A stretch of 64,000 nucleotides of DNA from Massilia kyonggiensis (GTDB lineage: Bacteria > Pseudomonadota > Gammaproteobacteria > Burkholderiales > Burkholderiaceae_D), in assembly GCF_024756235.1 (NCBI RefSeq), contig NZ_JANUGY010000003.1, positions 124,001 to 188,000 on the forward strand, written 5' to 3'. Each line of letters begins with the position of its first letter. Positions within the stretch are counted from its first letter, which is position 1. The translations under genes and the position numbers were made by a program. Below the pieces are notes generated by a model. That model worked only from the letters and a program-made list of their open reading frames with translations, was not told the DNA's origin and ran no database searches. Below, piece by piece: positions 50,125-58,569 of this stretch.

Positions 50125-50538
50125 ATGACAAAAGACCTGACTTATCCGCACAAAACCGGAAAAGCCCGCGAGATCGGCAAACAGTTTTCCAGGTTCGCGC
50201 TGGCCGGCGGTGCGGGAACGGCCGTGCATTACCTGGTGCTGGTCGTGCTGGTCGTCCTGGGCGGTGTCCGTGCGGGCATGGCGGCGTTCATCGGCGCGGC
50301 GGCGGGTGCCTGTGTCATTTACGTACTCAGTCGCCAATTTACGTTCGATACCCGCCGGCGCCATCGCGAAACTTTCCCGCGCTTTGCGCTGATGGCGGTA
50401 ACGGGCGCCGTGCTCAACGGCGCGCTCGTCGGTGCGCTGAGCGGCGCCGGACTGTATTTTCTGTTTGCACAGGTAGCCGCTACCGTGGTCGTCTTCGTGT
50501 TCAATTTTATTGTGAGTAAGTTATGGATATTCCGCTGA
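50125..50538 (+). CDS. GtrA-family membrane protein (flippase-like)
   Basis: The protein has 137 residues and four membrane segments: RFALAGGAGTAVHYLVLVVL, MAAFIGAAAGACVIYVLSRQ, FALMAVTGAVLNGALVGALS and ATVVVFVFNFIVSKLWIF. FNFIVSKLWIF is the C-terminal GtrA signature. GtrA proteins are thought to flip undecaprenyl-phosphate-linked glucose. The stop overlaps the next gene, a GtrB-like transferase, by 16 nt, giving the classic gtrA-gtrB pair of O-antigen or teichoic-like modification. Confidence 0.9.
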   Translation: MTKDLTYPHKTGKAREIGKQFSRFALAGGAGTAVHYLVLVVLVVLGGVRAGMAAFIGAAAGACVIYVLSRQFTFDTRRRHRETFPRFALMAVTGAVLNGALVGALSGAGLYFLFAQVAATVVVFVFNFIVSKLWIFR

Positions 50539-51560
50539 CGCCCCAGTCGCGCGCCCTCAGCCACCCTGCATTGGCCTCGCGAACACCTGGCGAGGTGCCA
50601 TCCATTTCAATCGTTGCGCCGGCTTATAACGAACAGGAAGTCCTGGGCGAATTTCACCGGCGCGTGACCGAGGTCATGGCCGGCCTGGGCTGCCAGTACG
50701 AAATCGTGCTGGTCAACGACGGCAGCCGCGACAATACCCTGGCCTTGATGTATGCGCTGCGCGAGCGGGATCCGCACATCTCCGTGGTCGACCTTTCGCG
50801 CAACTTCGGCAAGGAAATCGCCCTGAGTGCCGGACTGGATCACACCAAGGGCGACGTTGTCGTCGTACTCGACTCCGACCTGCAGGATCCACCCGAACTG
50901 ATTCCGCAGATGCTGGATATCTGGCGTGAAGGCTACGATGTCGTGTACGGCATGCGTACGGCCCGGGACGGCGAAACATGGTTCAAGAAAACCACCGCCA
51001 AGTATTTTTATCGCCTGATCAAAAGCGTCAGCCGGGTCGACATCCCGAAAGACACGGGCGATTTTCGCCTGATGTCGCGCCGTGCCGTCGCAGCGCTGTC
51101 GAAGCTGCGCGAAGAGCACCGGTTCATGAAAGGCCTGTTCGCATGGGTCGGTTTCCCGTCCAGCCCCTTCCTGTACAAGCGCGACCCGCGCGCGGCGGGC
51201 GAAACCAAGTGGAACTACTGGAAACTCTGGAATTTTGCGCTCGAAGGCATCACGTCATTCACAGTGGCGCCGCTCAAGGTCAGCACCTACCTCGGCATGC
51301 TGATCGCCGTCCTGGCCCTGCTCTATGCGGTGTTCGTGATCTGGAAAGCGCTGGTCTATTCCGATCCGGTACGCGGCTATCCGTCGCTGATGACCGTCGT
51401 GCTGTTTCTCGGTGGCGTGCAACTGATTTCCGTCGGCCTGCTGGGCGAATATGTCGGGCGCATCTTTAACGAAGTCAAGCGCCGGCCGCTGTATCTGGTC
51501 AATCGCCTGCTGCAATCGGAGTTGCCGGGCACGCCTGCCCTCGACAAGGAACAGCAATGA
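50523..51560 (+). CDS. Family 2 glycosyltransferase (GtrB/dolichol-phosphate-mannose-synthase-like)
   Basis: The protein has 345 residues. The GT-A core has ISIVAPAYNEQEVLGEFHRR, IVLVNDGSRDNTLALMYALR, GDVVVVLDSDLQDPPELIPQ and TGDFRLMSRRAVAALSKLRE. Two C-terminal membrane segments follow (VSTYLGMLIAVLALLYAVFV, LMTVVLFLGGVQLISVGLLG), as in GtrB. It would transfer a sugar from a nucleotide donor to undecaprenyl phosphate. It overlaps the GtrA gene by 16 nt and the following gene in ATGA, so the three are translationally coupled. Confidence 0.92.
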   Translation: MDIPLTPQSRALSHPALASRTPGEVPSISIVAPAYNEQEVLGEFHRRVTEVMAGLGCQYEIVLVNDGSRDNTLALMYALRERDPHISVVDLSRNFGKEIALSAGLDHTKGDVVVVLDSDLQDPPELIPQMLDIWREGYDVVYGMRTARDGETWFKKTTAKYFYRLIKSVSRVDIPKDTGDFRLMSRRAVAALSKLREEHRFMKGLFAWVGFPSSPFLYKRDPRAAGETKWNYWKLWNFALEGITSFTVAPLKVSTYLGMLIAVLALLYAVFVIWKALVYSDPVRGYPSLMTVVLFLGGVQLISVGLLGEYVGRIFNEVKRRPLYLVNRLLQSELPGTPALDKEQQ

Positions 51561-53260
51561 TCGAGCGCCGCCGTTATGTGGCTGGACTGGTCGCGGTGAC
51601 CCTGTTTGCCGTCCTGCTCTGGCTGCAGCCGCTGCTGACCCTGCGCCTGCCGCACCAGGTCGACCTGCTCGTTCACCTGCGCTGGTCGGACCAGTTTTTT
51701 GCCGCCGTGCGCGACGGCTGGCTGTTGCCGCGCTGGGCTTACGCGTCGCACGGCGGCCTGGGCGATCCGACGTTCATGTACTACCAGCCGCTGTTCTACT
51801 ATCTCACGAGCGCCTTCGCGCTGGCCGGACTGGACTCCCGCTATGCGCTGTTGTGGGGTGCGCTCGTGCCCTATGTATTACTGGGTGCGGTGGTCTACTT
51901 CGGCATGCTTCGGCATGCCGGCCGGCGTTCCGCCGTGCTTGGCGCCTGTTTCGTCATGTGCTGTCCGGTGCTGCTCTTCCTGTCGGCCCAGATGGCTGCG
52001 TTCCCCTGGGTGCTGAGCATCCCCTTCAGTGTTCTCTTCCTGGCCGAAAGCGGGACTGCGCGCCCGCGCGTGGCACGCGTGGCCGTGTTGCTCTGCCTGG
52101 TGTGTCTCAGTCACCTGCTAAGCGGCATGATCGCACTCTTCACGGCGGGATTGGGCCGGCTCGTGCTCGCCTTTCCGAACCGGCGTACCCTGCCTGGCCA
52201 TGTGGCCTGGGCGCTCGGCGTCGCGCTGGGCCTGGGGCTCGCGGCGTTTTTCGTCTATCCCGCCGTTACGCAGCTCAATCTCATCAATCCGACAGGCTGG
52301 ACCGATGGTCCGAATTTCGACTGGCGTCGTGCTTTTGCACTCCCCGTGGTGACTTTCGCGCGCTACGGCTTGCGCTGGGCGGCTATCCAGTGGCCGTTGT
52401 CCCTGCTTGCCCTGGGCATGTGCGCCGTGACCCTGTGGAGCGCACGCGGCGCGCCCGCAGGCACACCGCAGGCATCGGCATTCCGCCTTGCCGTTTTCGG
52501 CCTGGCGGCGATCGCCCTCGGCAGCGAACTGGCCTACCCTTTGTATGCGCTGCTGCCCCCTTTGCAGAAGTTGCAGTTCCCGTATCGCTTCATGTTTATC
52601 GGCGCCGTTCTCGGGAGTATCGGCATCGCGATCCAATTCACGCAGGGCATGTGGTCGCGCTGGAATAACGCACTGCGCGTGCTTGTCCTGGCATTGGTCG
52701 CCGTCTACGGCGCTCAAGCCCTGTACCTGCAATGGAGCATCCACGGCGGCGAACGACTGCCCGCACATCATGAATACATCCAGGGCAGTTTCGGGCAGCC
52801 CGAATACGTGCCAGCAGTCGCCAGGCCGCAATGGAAGACCTATCTCGAGACAGGCAAGCTCGACGGCGAATGCCGCCGCCTCGGCTTGACGTGCGACGTC
52901 GTGATGCAACGGACGAATGCGCTCAAGGTCGTGATGACGGCGCCTCGCCAGGTGGCGGTCCGCATGCCTTTGTTCGCTTTCCCGGCATGGCGTGTGAGCG
53001 TCGACGGGCACACCCAATCCCGGCTGGTGGATGAGCAGACCGGCCTGGCGCTGGTGCATATCGGCCCGGGACGTCATGTCGTCGCCATGGAATGGGACGG
53101 CCTGCCTGCCGATACGATCGGCCGGAATATCAGCCTGGGAAGCGTGATCGTCTTGCTTCTGGTCGTGGGCAGCGCGCGTTTGCGCCGCCGCCGGCAGACG
53201 GCAACAACAGCAAAACGGGACGAACTCGGCACGCCCGAACCCGACGCGTTGATTTCCTAG
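51557..53260 (+). CDS. Membrane glycosyltransferase-like protein (PTPS-related / GT-C-like)
   Basis: The protein has 567 residues and about ten membrane segments. The N-terminal conserved run HQVDLLVHLRWSDQFFAAVR and GWLLPRWAYASHGGLGDPTF belongs to the family called 6-pyruvoyl-tetrahydropterin-synthase-related membrane proteins, whose fold resembles GT-C transferases with an early acidic loop. The C-terminal soluble part (FPAWRVSVDGHTQSRLVDEQ) is a beta-sandwich like that of YfhO-type proteins. As the third gene after gtrA and gtrB it takes the GtrC position: it could transfer the lipid-linked sugar to its final acceptor. Confidence 0.8.
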   Translation: MIERRRYVAGLVAVTLFAVLLWLQPLLTLRLPHQVDLLVHLRWSDQFFAAVRDGWLLPRWAYASHGGLGDPTFMYYQPLFYYLTSAFALAGLDSRYALLWGALVPYVLLGAVVYFGMLRHAGRRSAVLGACFVMCCPVLLFLSAQMAAFPWVLSIPFSVLFLAESGTARPRVARVAVLLCLVCLSHLLSGMIALFTAGLGRLVLAFPNRRTLPGHVAWALGVALGLGLAAFFVYPAVTQLNLINPTGWTDGPNFDWRRAFALPVVTFARYGLRWAAIQWPLSLLALGMCAVTLWSARGAPAGTPQASAFRLAVFGLAAIALGSELAYPLYALLPPLQKLQFPYRFMFIGAVLGSIGIAIQFTQGMWSRWNNALRVLVLALVAVYGAQALYLQWSIHGGERLPAHHEYIQGSFGQPEYVPAVARPQWKTYLETGKLDGECRRLGLTCDVVMQRTNALKVVMTAPRQVAVRMPLFAFPAWRVSVDGHTQSRLVDEQTGLALVHIGPGRHVVAMEWDGLPADTIGRNISLGSVIVLLLVVGSARLRRRRQTATTAKRDELGTPEPDALIS

Positions 53261-53387
53261 TCGTTACCCACGCCTGCCCGCCGCAGGTCGAGACGATCGG
53301 GCAAAACGCTGCCGCAACCGGGCATGGCCGCACGACGGCCGCGCCCCCAGAATGGCTTCCATGCCGCGCCCTTACAAGGAGAAGATC

Positions 53388-54389
53388 ATGGAAGCCGCAC
53401 GCCCCGCACCTGTCGCCGCCGCACCGGCCGCTTCGACCACCCTCTCTTACCTGCCCGTCGGCCTGTTCGGCGCCGTGATGGGTCTCACCGGACTCGCCGT
53501 CGCCTGGCGCCTCGCGCACCAGGCGTTCGGCGCGCCGGCCGTCGTCGGCCAGGCCATCGGCGCACTCGCGGTGGTCGCCTTCGTCGTGCTGGCCGTCGCC
53601 TACGGCATCAAGGCCGCCGCCGGATGGTCCACGGTACGCGCCGAGTTCTCCCATCCGGTCGGTGGCAATCTGTTCGGCACGCCGCTCATCAGCCTCCTGC
53701 TGCTGCCGTTCCTGCTGGCCGACGCCAGCCTTGCGCTGGCCCGCCTCGCGTGGGTGCTGGGCGCCGTCGGGATGACCGTGTTCGCGTGGACCATCGTCAC
53801 CCGCTGGCTCTCCGTGCGCCATACGCCGGCCCAGGTGGCGCCGGCGTGGATCGTGCCGGTGGTGGGCATGCTCGACATCCCGCTGGCCGCGCCCGTGCTG
53901 CACTGGGACGGGCTGCATGGCGTGATGGTGTTCGGCCTCGCCGTCGGCCTGTTCTTCGCGCTGCCGCTGCTGGCGATGCTGCTGTCCCGCCTGATCACGG
54001 AAGACGCGCTGCCGCCCGCGCTGCAGCCATCGCTGCTGATCCTGATGGCGCCGTTCGCCGTGGGCTATTCGGCCTACACGACCACGTTCGGCCACGTCGA
54101 CGCGTTCGCCCAGGGCCTGGTCATGGTCAATCTGTTCCTGCTGCCCGTGCTGCTGGCGCGCCTCGTCCACCTGCCGGCCTGCTCGCCGTTCCGCGTGGCG
54201 TGGTGGGCCGCCAGCTTCCCGCTCGCCGCGTCGGCCGTCACGGCGCTGCGCTACGCGGCGGTGGCGGACAGTGCGGTGATGGATGGCATCGCGCTGCTCA
54301 TCCTCGGCATCGCCACCGTCGTCATCGCGGTGTTTGCCGTGCAGACCCTGGCCGGCATTGCGCGGGGCCGGCTGCGTGAACTGAGCTAG
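53388..54389 (+). CDS. SLAC1/TehA-family anion channel or exporter
   Basis: I chose the ATG at 53388 because AAGGAGAAG precedes it (333 residues). Ten hydrophobic segments are visible. The first, YLPVGLFGAVMGLTGLAVAW, is the C4-dicarboxylate/TehA (PF03595) start, and central segments with HPVGGNLFGTPLISLLLLPF and PFAVGYSAYTTTFGHVDAFA match. Members include tellurite-resistance TehA and dicarboxylate/malate transporters, and the plant SLAC1 channel. The substrate is unknown. The stop overlaps the stop of the convergent LuxR regulator by 4 nt. Confidence 0.85.
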   Translation: MEAARPAPVAAAPAASTTLSYLPVGLFGAVMGLTGLAVAWRLAHQAFGAPAVVGQAIGALAVVAFVVLAVAYGIKAAAGWSTVRAEFSHPVGGNLFGTPLISLLLLPFLLADASLALARLAWVLGAVGMTVFAWTIVTRWLSVRHTPAQVAPAWIVPVVGMLDIPLAAPVLHWDGLHGVMVFGLAVGLFFALPLLAMLLSRLITEDALPPALQPSLLILMAPFAVGYSAYTTTFGHVDAFAQGLVMVNLFLLPVLLARLVHLPACSPFRVAWWAASFPLAASAVTALRYAAVADSAVMDGIALLILGIATVVIAVFAVQTLAGIARGRLRELS

Positions 54390-55114
54390 ATCGAGACGAG
54401 GCCGTTCTTCATGGCCATCGCGGCGGCATGACCGCGGGTCGAGACGTTCAGCTTGGCCATGAAGTTACGCACGTGCACCTTGACCGTCCATGGGCTGATG
54501 CCCAGGATGGTCCCGATCGCCTCGTTGGTCTTGCCGACGCAGACCAGTTGCAGGACTTCGCGCTCGCGGCACGACAGCTCGACGTCCTGCACGCGGTCCT
54601 TGAGCCGGTAGTGCGTGCGCAGCGCGGCGTGCAGGTTCGGCACGATGAGCTGGAGCAGCCGCTTTCTCTCTTCCCCGCCGTCCGGCACGCCCGCGAAGCA
54701 GAAGTAACTGGTCGCGCCGCCGTGCAGGTCCTTCACGCCGTGCGCGAGCATGTTGCGCATGCCGTGCTGCCGGAACGCCGCGAGCCACCCGGCATCGTCC
54801 GGTTCGACGAACGCGGCGCACGCGGCTTCATCGAAATACACGGGCGCATCATCCATCAGCCAGTGACGGATCACGGGACTGGCGATGCGGCCGCGCCGGT
54901 CGACGATATCGTCGACGAACACCTGGGGAAAGCCGGCATCGACGACGTCCAGCACGGCCACCGGGGCGACCGTTGCGATGCCGCACACGAAACGCTCGTG
55001 CGGCAAGACTTGTTGCAGCAGCGGATACACGTCGTCCAGTAAATCCGCGCGCGAGGCGATGCCCTGGCAGGCGGAGAACAGGGCGAGGATGCGATGATCG
55101 ATGGGTGAGTTCAT
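54386..55114 (-). CDS. LuxR-family transcriptional regulator (EpsA-like)
   Basis: The protein has 242 residues. The C-terminal LuxR HTH is clear (about 178-238: LSCREREVLQLVCVGKTNEA, GISPWTVKVHVRNFMAKLNV). The N-terminal 170 residues resemble the sensor half of EpsA-type regulators found beside exopolysaccharide and secondary-metabolite genes of this family (DHRILALFSACQGIASRADL). Two Cys and several acidic residues lie in that half; no autoinducer-binding fold is certain. It is encoded 64 nt after the eight-gene oxidised-acyl operon on the same strand and is the most likely local regulator. Confidence 0.82.
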   Translation of the reverse strand: MNSPIDHRILALFSACQGIASRADLLDDVYPLLQQVLPHERFVCGIATVAPVAVLDVVDAGFPQVFVDDIVDRRGRIASPVIRHWLMDDAPVYFDEAACAAFVEPDDAGWLAAFRQHGMRNMLAHGVKDLHGGATSYFCFAGVPDGGEERKRLLQLIVPNLHAALRTHYRLKDRVQDVELSCREREVLQLVCVGKTNEAIGTILGISPWTVKVHVRNFMAKLNVSTRGHAAAMAMKNGLVSI

Positions 55115-55178
55115 GGACGCAAGGATGCGCCATCACGACCCGGCGCGCATGCCACATCCGTGGGGGGAAATGCGCACG

Positions 55179-55502
55179 TCAGCGCACGAGTGCCGCCAGC
55201 TTGTCCGTGCGCGCGGCCCAGTCGGCGGCGTCGGGCAGCGCCGGCTTGCGCTGCGTGATGGGCCGCCAGCGCCGCGCCAGCTCTTCGTTCAGCGCGAGCC
55301 AGTGTAGCTGCCCGGGCGCCAGCTCGCTTTCCGCCACGATGGCCCCGACGGGACACTCCACTTCGCACAACCCGCAATCGACGCAGCGCTCCGGGTCGAT
55401 GGCGAGGAAGTTTGCGCCTTCATGGAAGCAGTCCACCGGACACACCTGGATGCAGTCCGTGTGCTTGCAGCCGATGCACGGTTCGGTCACGACATAGGTC
55501 AC
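55179..55502 (-). CDS. fdxA: 7Fe/8Fe ferredoxin, FdxA type
   Basis: The protein has 107 residues, the size of FdxA. The N-terminal half has CIGCKHTDCIQVCPVDCFHE and CVDCGLCEVECPVGAI, the pattern of a [3Fe-4S][4Fe-4S] ferredoxin. The C-terminal 45 residues (LHWLALNEELARRWRPITQR) are the usual FdxA extension. It is the last gene of the eight-gene operon, 12 nt after the reductase stop. In this context it is the probable electron donor to the diiron oxygenase; housekeeping FdxA genes are normally unlinked to such clusters. Confidence 0.9.
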   Translation of the reverse strand: MTYVVTEPCIGCKHTDCIQVCPVDCFHEGANFLAIDPERCVDCGLCEVECPVGAIVAESELAPGQLHWLALNEELARRWRPITQRKPALPDAADWAARTDKLAALVR

Positions 55503-55514
55503 GCTGCCTCCCGT

Positions 55515-56267
55515 TCACGCGGTGAGGCCGCCGTCGATGACGAACGTCTGGCCCGTGATGTAGGCGGCGTCCGCGGACGCGAGATAGGTCGCGAGCGACG
55601 CCACTTCGCGCACCGTGCCGAAGCGGCGCAGCGGGATGCCGGCGCCGAGGGACTTCAGCTTCGCCTCGGGGATCTCCGCCGTCATCTCGGTCGTGATGAA
55701 GCCCGGCGCAATGGCGTTCACGCGCACGTTGAAGCGGCCCAGTTCCAGTGCGAGCGAGCGGGTCATGCCGATCATCGCGGCCTTCGTGGCCGAGTAGTTC
55801 GTCTGCCCCACGTTGCCCTTGAAACCGGACACGGACGACATTTGCAGGATGACGCCGTCGCCCTCTTCCACCATCGCGTGCGCGAACGCGCGGGTCACGT
55901 AGAACGACGCGTTCAGGTTGGCGTTGACGACGTCCGTCCACTGTTCGCGGCTCATTCGCATGAGGACCGCGTCGCGCGTGATGCCGACGTTGTTGACGAC
56001 GGCGTGCGGCGCGCCCCGCTCCACGAGCAGCCCGCGCGCCAGCGCGTTGACGGCTTCCTCGTCCGCGCTGTCGCAGCAGTGGCCCGCCGCGCGCGCGCCG
56101 GTTGCCGCCATCTCGCGCACGAGTTCCGCCGCCGCCTCGTGCGAGCGCTGGTACGTGAACACGACGTCGTAGCCGGCCGCGCAGAAAGCGGCGACGAGCC
56201 CGCGGCCGATGCCGCGCGTGCCACCCGTGACCAGTACCCACTGTGTCTTTACTGCGTTCGAATCCAT
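55515..56267 (-). CDS. 3-oxoacyl-ACP reductase, FabG-like SDR
   Basis: The protein has 250 residues. The NADPH-binding TGGTRGIGRGLV motif, NNVGITRDAVLMRM, and the catalytic S145, Y158 and K162 (QMSSVSGFKGNVGQTNYSAT) are present, as is the PGFITTEMTAEIPE segment. It is closely FabG-like and would reduce beta-ketoacyl-ACP. It begins inside the end of the upstream hydrolase gene (19-nt overlap), so it belongs to the operon with the ketosynthase and ACP. Confidence 0.93.
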   Translation of the reverse strand: MDSNAVKTQWVLVTGGTRGIGRGLVAAFCAAGYDVVFTYQRSHEAAAELVREMAATGARAAGHCCDSADEEAVNALARGLLVERGAPHAVVNNVGITRDAVLMRMSREQWTDVVNANLNASFYVTRAFAHAMVEEGDGVILQMSSVSGFKGNVGQTNYSATKAAMIGMTRSLALELGRFNVRVNAIAPGFITTEMTAEIPEAKLKSLGAGIPLRRFGTVREVASLATYLASADAAYITGQTFVIDGGLTA

Positions 56268-57043
56268 GAATGAGTGTCCTTGCTTGAAGATGAATGATCG
56301 AGAAAACCGAGGATGGCGCCGCGGTACGCGCCGGCGAAGGCCTTGCGCACTTCCAGGTGGCCGCAGTCCGGGTACACGCGCACGCTGCCCGCGCCGCAGG
56401 CGTCGCGCAGCCGGTCCACCTCGGCGGACGTGATGAACGGATCGTCGCCGCCGAACAGGAACAGGCGCGGCAGGTCGTCCGGCAGGGGCAGCGAGCGGAA
56501 GATGGGGCGCGTGCCCGTCGCGTCGGCCCAGCGGCTCGTGCTCATGCCCCGCATGACGGCGCCCGTCACGCCGCCGCCGAAGAAACGCGCGACCGTGGCC
56601 GGCACGCTGTCGCACAGCACCGACGCGAACGCCGTGCGGCCCGTCGCGATGGCGTGCAGTGCGTGGTAGGCGCCGAACGACGCGCCCAGCACATGCACGG
56701 GCAGGTCCGGCCAGCTGTCGTGCGCCCACTCGCCCAGCGCGACGACGTCTTCCGCGAACGACACGCCGCCGACCGTGCTGCGGCCGAAGCCCTTGAAGTC
56801 GAAGCCGACGACGTGGTAGCCCGCGTCCGCCAGCCACGCGTGGTAGCCGTGCTTGAAAAACCAGTGCATGCCGTACTTGAGGAATGGGTGGCACAGCAGG
56901 ACGACGCCCCGTGCCGGCACGCGCCGGCTCGTGTACACCGCGCCGGCCAGCCAGCTGCCGTCCGTGCTCGTGTGGACGAACGGTTCCAGCCCTGCCGGGC
57001 CATCGCCCCGCCAGCCGAACACGGGCCGGAACAACGTGCGCAT
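56249..57043 (-). CDS. Alpha/beta-hydrolase, possible thioesterase of the acyl pathway
   Basis: The ATG at 57043 has GGGAGG upstream (264 residues). The fold shows VVLLCHPFLKYGMHWFFKHG, the nucleophile elbow GASFGAYHALH with S122, and LFLFGGDDPFITSAE followed by the catalytic His in CGHLEVRKAF. It resembles acyl-transferring esterases more than a housekeeping enzyme. It starts 15 nt after the FAD oxidoreductase gene, and its end overlaps the reductase gene. Release of the acyl product from ACP is a fair guess; an acyltransferase role is also possible. Confidence 0.78.
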   Translation of the reverse strand: MRTLFRPVFGWRGDGPAGLEPFVHTSTDGSWLAGAVYTSRRVPARGVVLLCHPFLKYGMHWFFKHGYHAWLADAGYHVVGFDFKGFGRSTVGGVSFAEDVVALGEWAHDSWPDLPVHVLGASFGAYHALHAIATGRTAFASVLCDSVPATVARFFGGGVTGAVMRGMSTSRWADATGTRPIFRSLPLPDDLPRLFLFGGDDPFITSAEVDRLRDACGAGSVRVYPDCGHLEVRKAFAGAYRGAILGFLDHSSSSKDTHSWIRTQ

Positions 57044-57057
57044 CAGGATGCCTCCCG

Positions 57058-58569
57058 CTAGGCTGCCCATTGCTTCGCCTTCATCTCGGCATACCCGAAT
57101 GCGGCCTCGTAACTGGGGCCCGCCACCCAGGCGCTGAGAAAATGGACGCCAGCGATCGGGAACGCGTGGTGGAACACGTGGCCGGACAAGTCCGTCCCCA
57201 CCATCGCGCCATACCCCGCGCCGTCCGTGTTGTTGGTAAAACGCTCGTACGTGCGCGGCGTCGACACTTCCGTGTACAAGACGTGGCCGCGCAAGCCCGG
57301 CTTGGCCGCATACAGCCGTTCGAGCAGGACGTTCAGCGCGCGCGCCTTTTTCAGCTTGTACGCGGGCGACCGCCGTTCCGGCCAATGAGCCATCGCATCC
57401 AGCACGTTGAGGCAGACGATGCGCCCGCCGTCCGGATCGAGCGCGTGGTAGTTCGTGACTTCCATGACGCTGTCGCGCCAGTAGGCCCGTTCGCACGCGT
57501 CGTCGCCTTCGCAGGCCTGCCTGGCGGCCCGGCTCGCGTCGGCGCCGGATGCGAAGATCATCGTCTCCGTGCTGGCGAGGCCCAGGTCGGACGGTGGCGC
57601 GTCCGTCGTCAGGTACACGGTCGTCGTCGAGCGCGACGGCTTCAGGTTGTCCAGCTTGCGTAGTACGGGTTCCAGCGCGGGCTGGTCGTCGAACAGGGTG
57701 CGCAGCGCGTAATGCGGCGCCGCGTTCAGGTACACGCGGTCCGCGTAGAACTCCCCCTTGGCCGTCATCACGCCGCGCACCCTCCCGGCGTCGTCGCTGA
57801 TGATCTTGCGGACCGCGGTCCCCAGCAGCACGTGGCCGCCGGCCGCGACGATGCGGCCCGCGAGCACGTCCGACAGCCGCTGCGACGCGCCCTCGACATA
57901 GGCATTGCCCTGCGTGAGCGTCGCGTAGACGACGTGCAGGAAGTACAGATAGCCCAGGTCTTCCGGAAAGCCGCCCACGTAGATGCCGGTGGCGGCCAGG
58001 ATCTCGCGCAGCCACGGGTCGTTGATGCGCTCCGCCAGCGCCTGCGCCACCGTCACGTGCTTCAAATGCTTGTGCGCGTAGCGCAGCTGCGCGAAGTCCG
58101 GCTCGAAGGTCCCGTCCATCATCTGGAACTGGTGATAGCCGTTGCGGCCGTGGACGGCCACCTCGTCGAAGAAGCGGTCCAGGCCCGCGCGCTCGTGCGG
58201 GAAGCGGTCCTGCAACGCCTGCCTGAACGCGTCGACGCCGTTGCCGAAGCGGATGGACCCGCCGGGCAGGCAGGCCTCGAAATAATCGGCCGGGACTTTC
58301 AGGCCCAGTTCCGCGTCGAGCCCGAGGTCCGCGAAGATGCGGCGCAGGTTGCCGCCCTCGCCCATGCCGCTCAGCTTGTGCAGGCTGCAGTCGAAGGCGG
58401 CGCCCGCCTTCGGGCGCTGGAATACGGTCGCATAGCCGCCCGGCACGCCGTGCTTGTCGATGACGAGGATGCGCGCGCCGGGATGCCGCTTCACCACCTG
58501 CGCGCCGAACGCGAGGCTGGTGATGCCGGCGCCGACGCAGATCGCGTCCCAACGGCTGCCGGCGTCCAT
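57058..58569 (-). CDS. FAD-dependent oxidoreductase, CrtI/retinol-saturase-like
   Basis: The protein has 503 residues. FAD-binding motif GAGITSLAFGAQVVKRHPGA at the N-terminus, the KHGVPGGYATVFQRPKAGA segment typical of phytoene desaturases, and C-terminal FHHAFPIAGVHFLSAWVAGP (a variant of the CrtI FAD-closing motif). The class includes carotenoid desaturases and isomerases and the retinol saturases; homologues in polyene natural-product pathways set or isomerise double bonds. In this operon it would act on an ACP-bound or released acyl chain. The start overlaps the diiron oxygenase stop in TGATG. Confidence 0.83.
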   Translation of the reverse strand: MDAGSRWDAICVGAGITSLAFGAQVVKRHPGARILVIDKHGVPGGYATVFQRPKAGAAFDCSLHKLSGMGEGGNLRRIFADLGLDAELGLKVPADYFEACLPGGSIRFGNGVDAFRQALQDRFPHERAGLDRFFDEVAVHGRNGYHQFQMMDGTFEPDFAQLRYAHKHLKHVTVAQALAERINDPWLREILAATGIYVGGFPEDLGYLYFLHVVYATLTQGNAYVEGASQRLSDVLAGRIVAAGGHVLLGTAVRKIISDDAGRVRGVMTAKGEFYADRVYLNAAPHYALRTLFDDQPALEPVLRKLDNLKPSRSTTTVYLTTDAPPSDLGLASTETMIFASGADASRAARQACEGDDACERAYWRDSVMEVTNYHALDPDGGRIVCLNVLDAMAHWPERRSPAYKLKKARALNVLLERLYAAKPGLRGHVLYTEVSTPRTYERFTNNTDGAGYGAMVGTDLSGHVFHHAFPIAGVHFLSAWVAGPSYEAAFGYAEMKAKQWAA

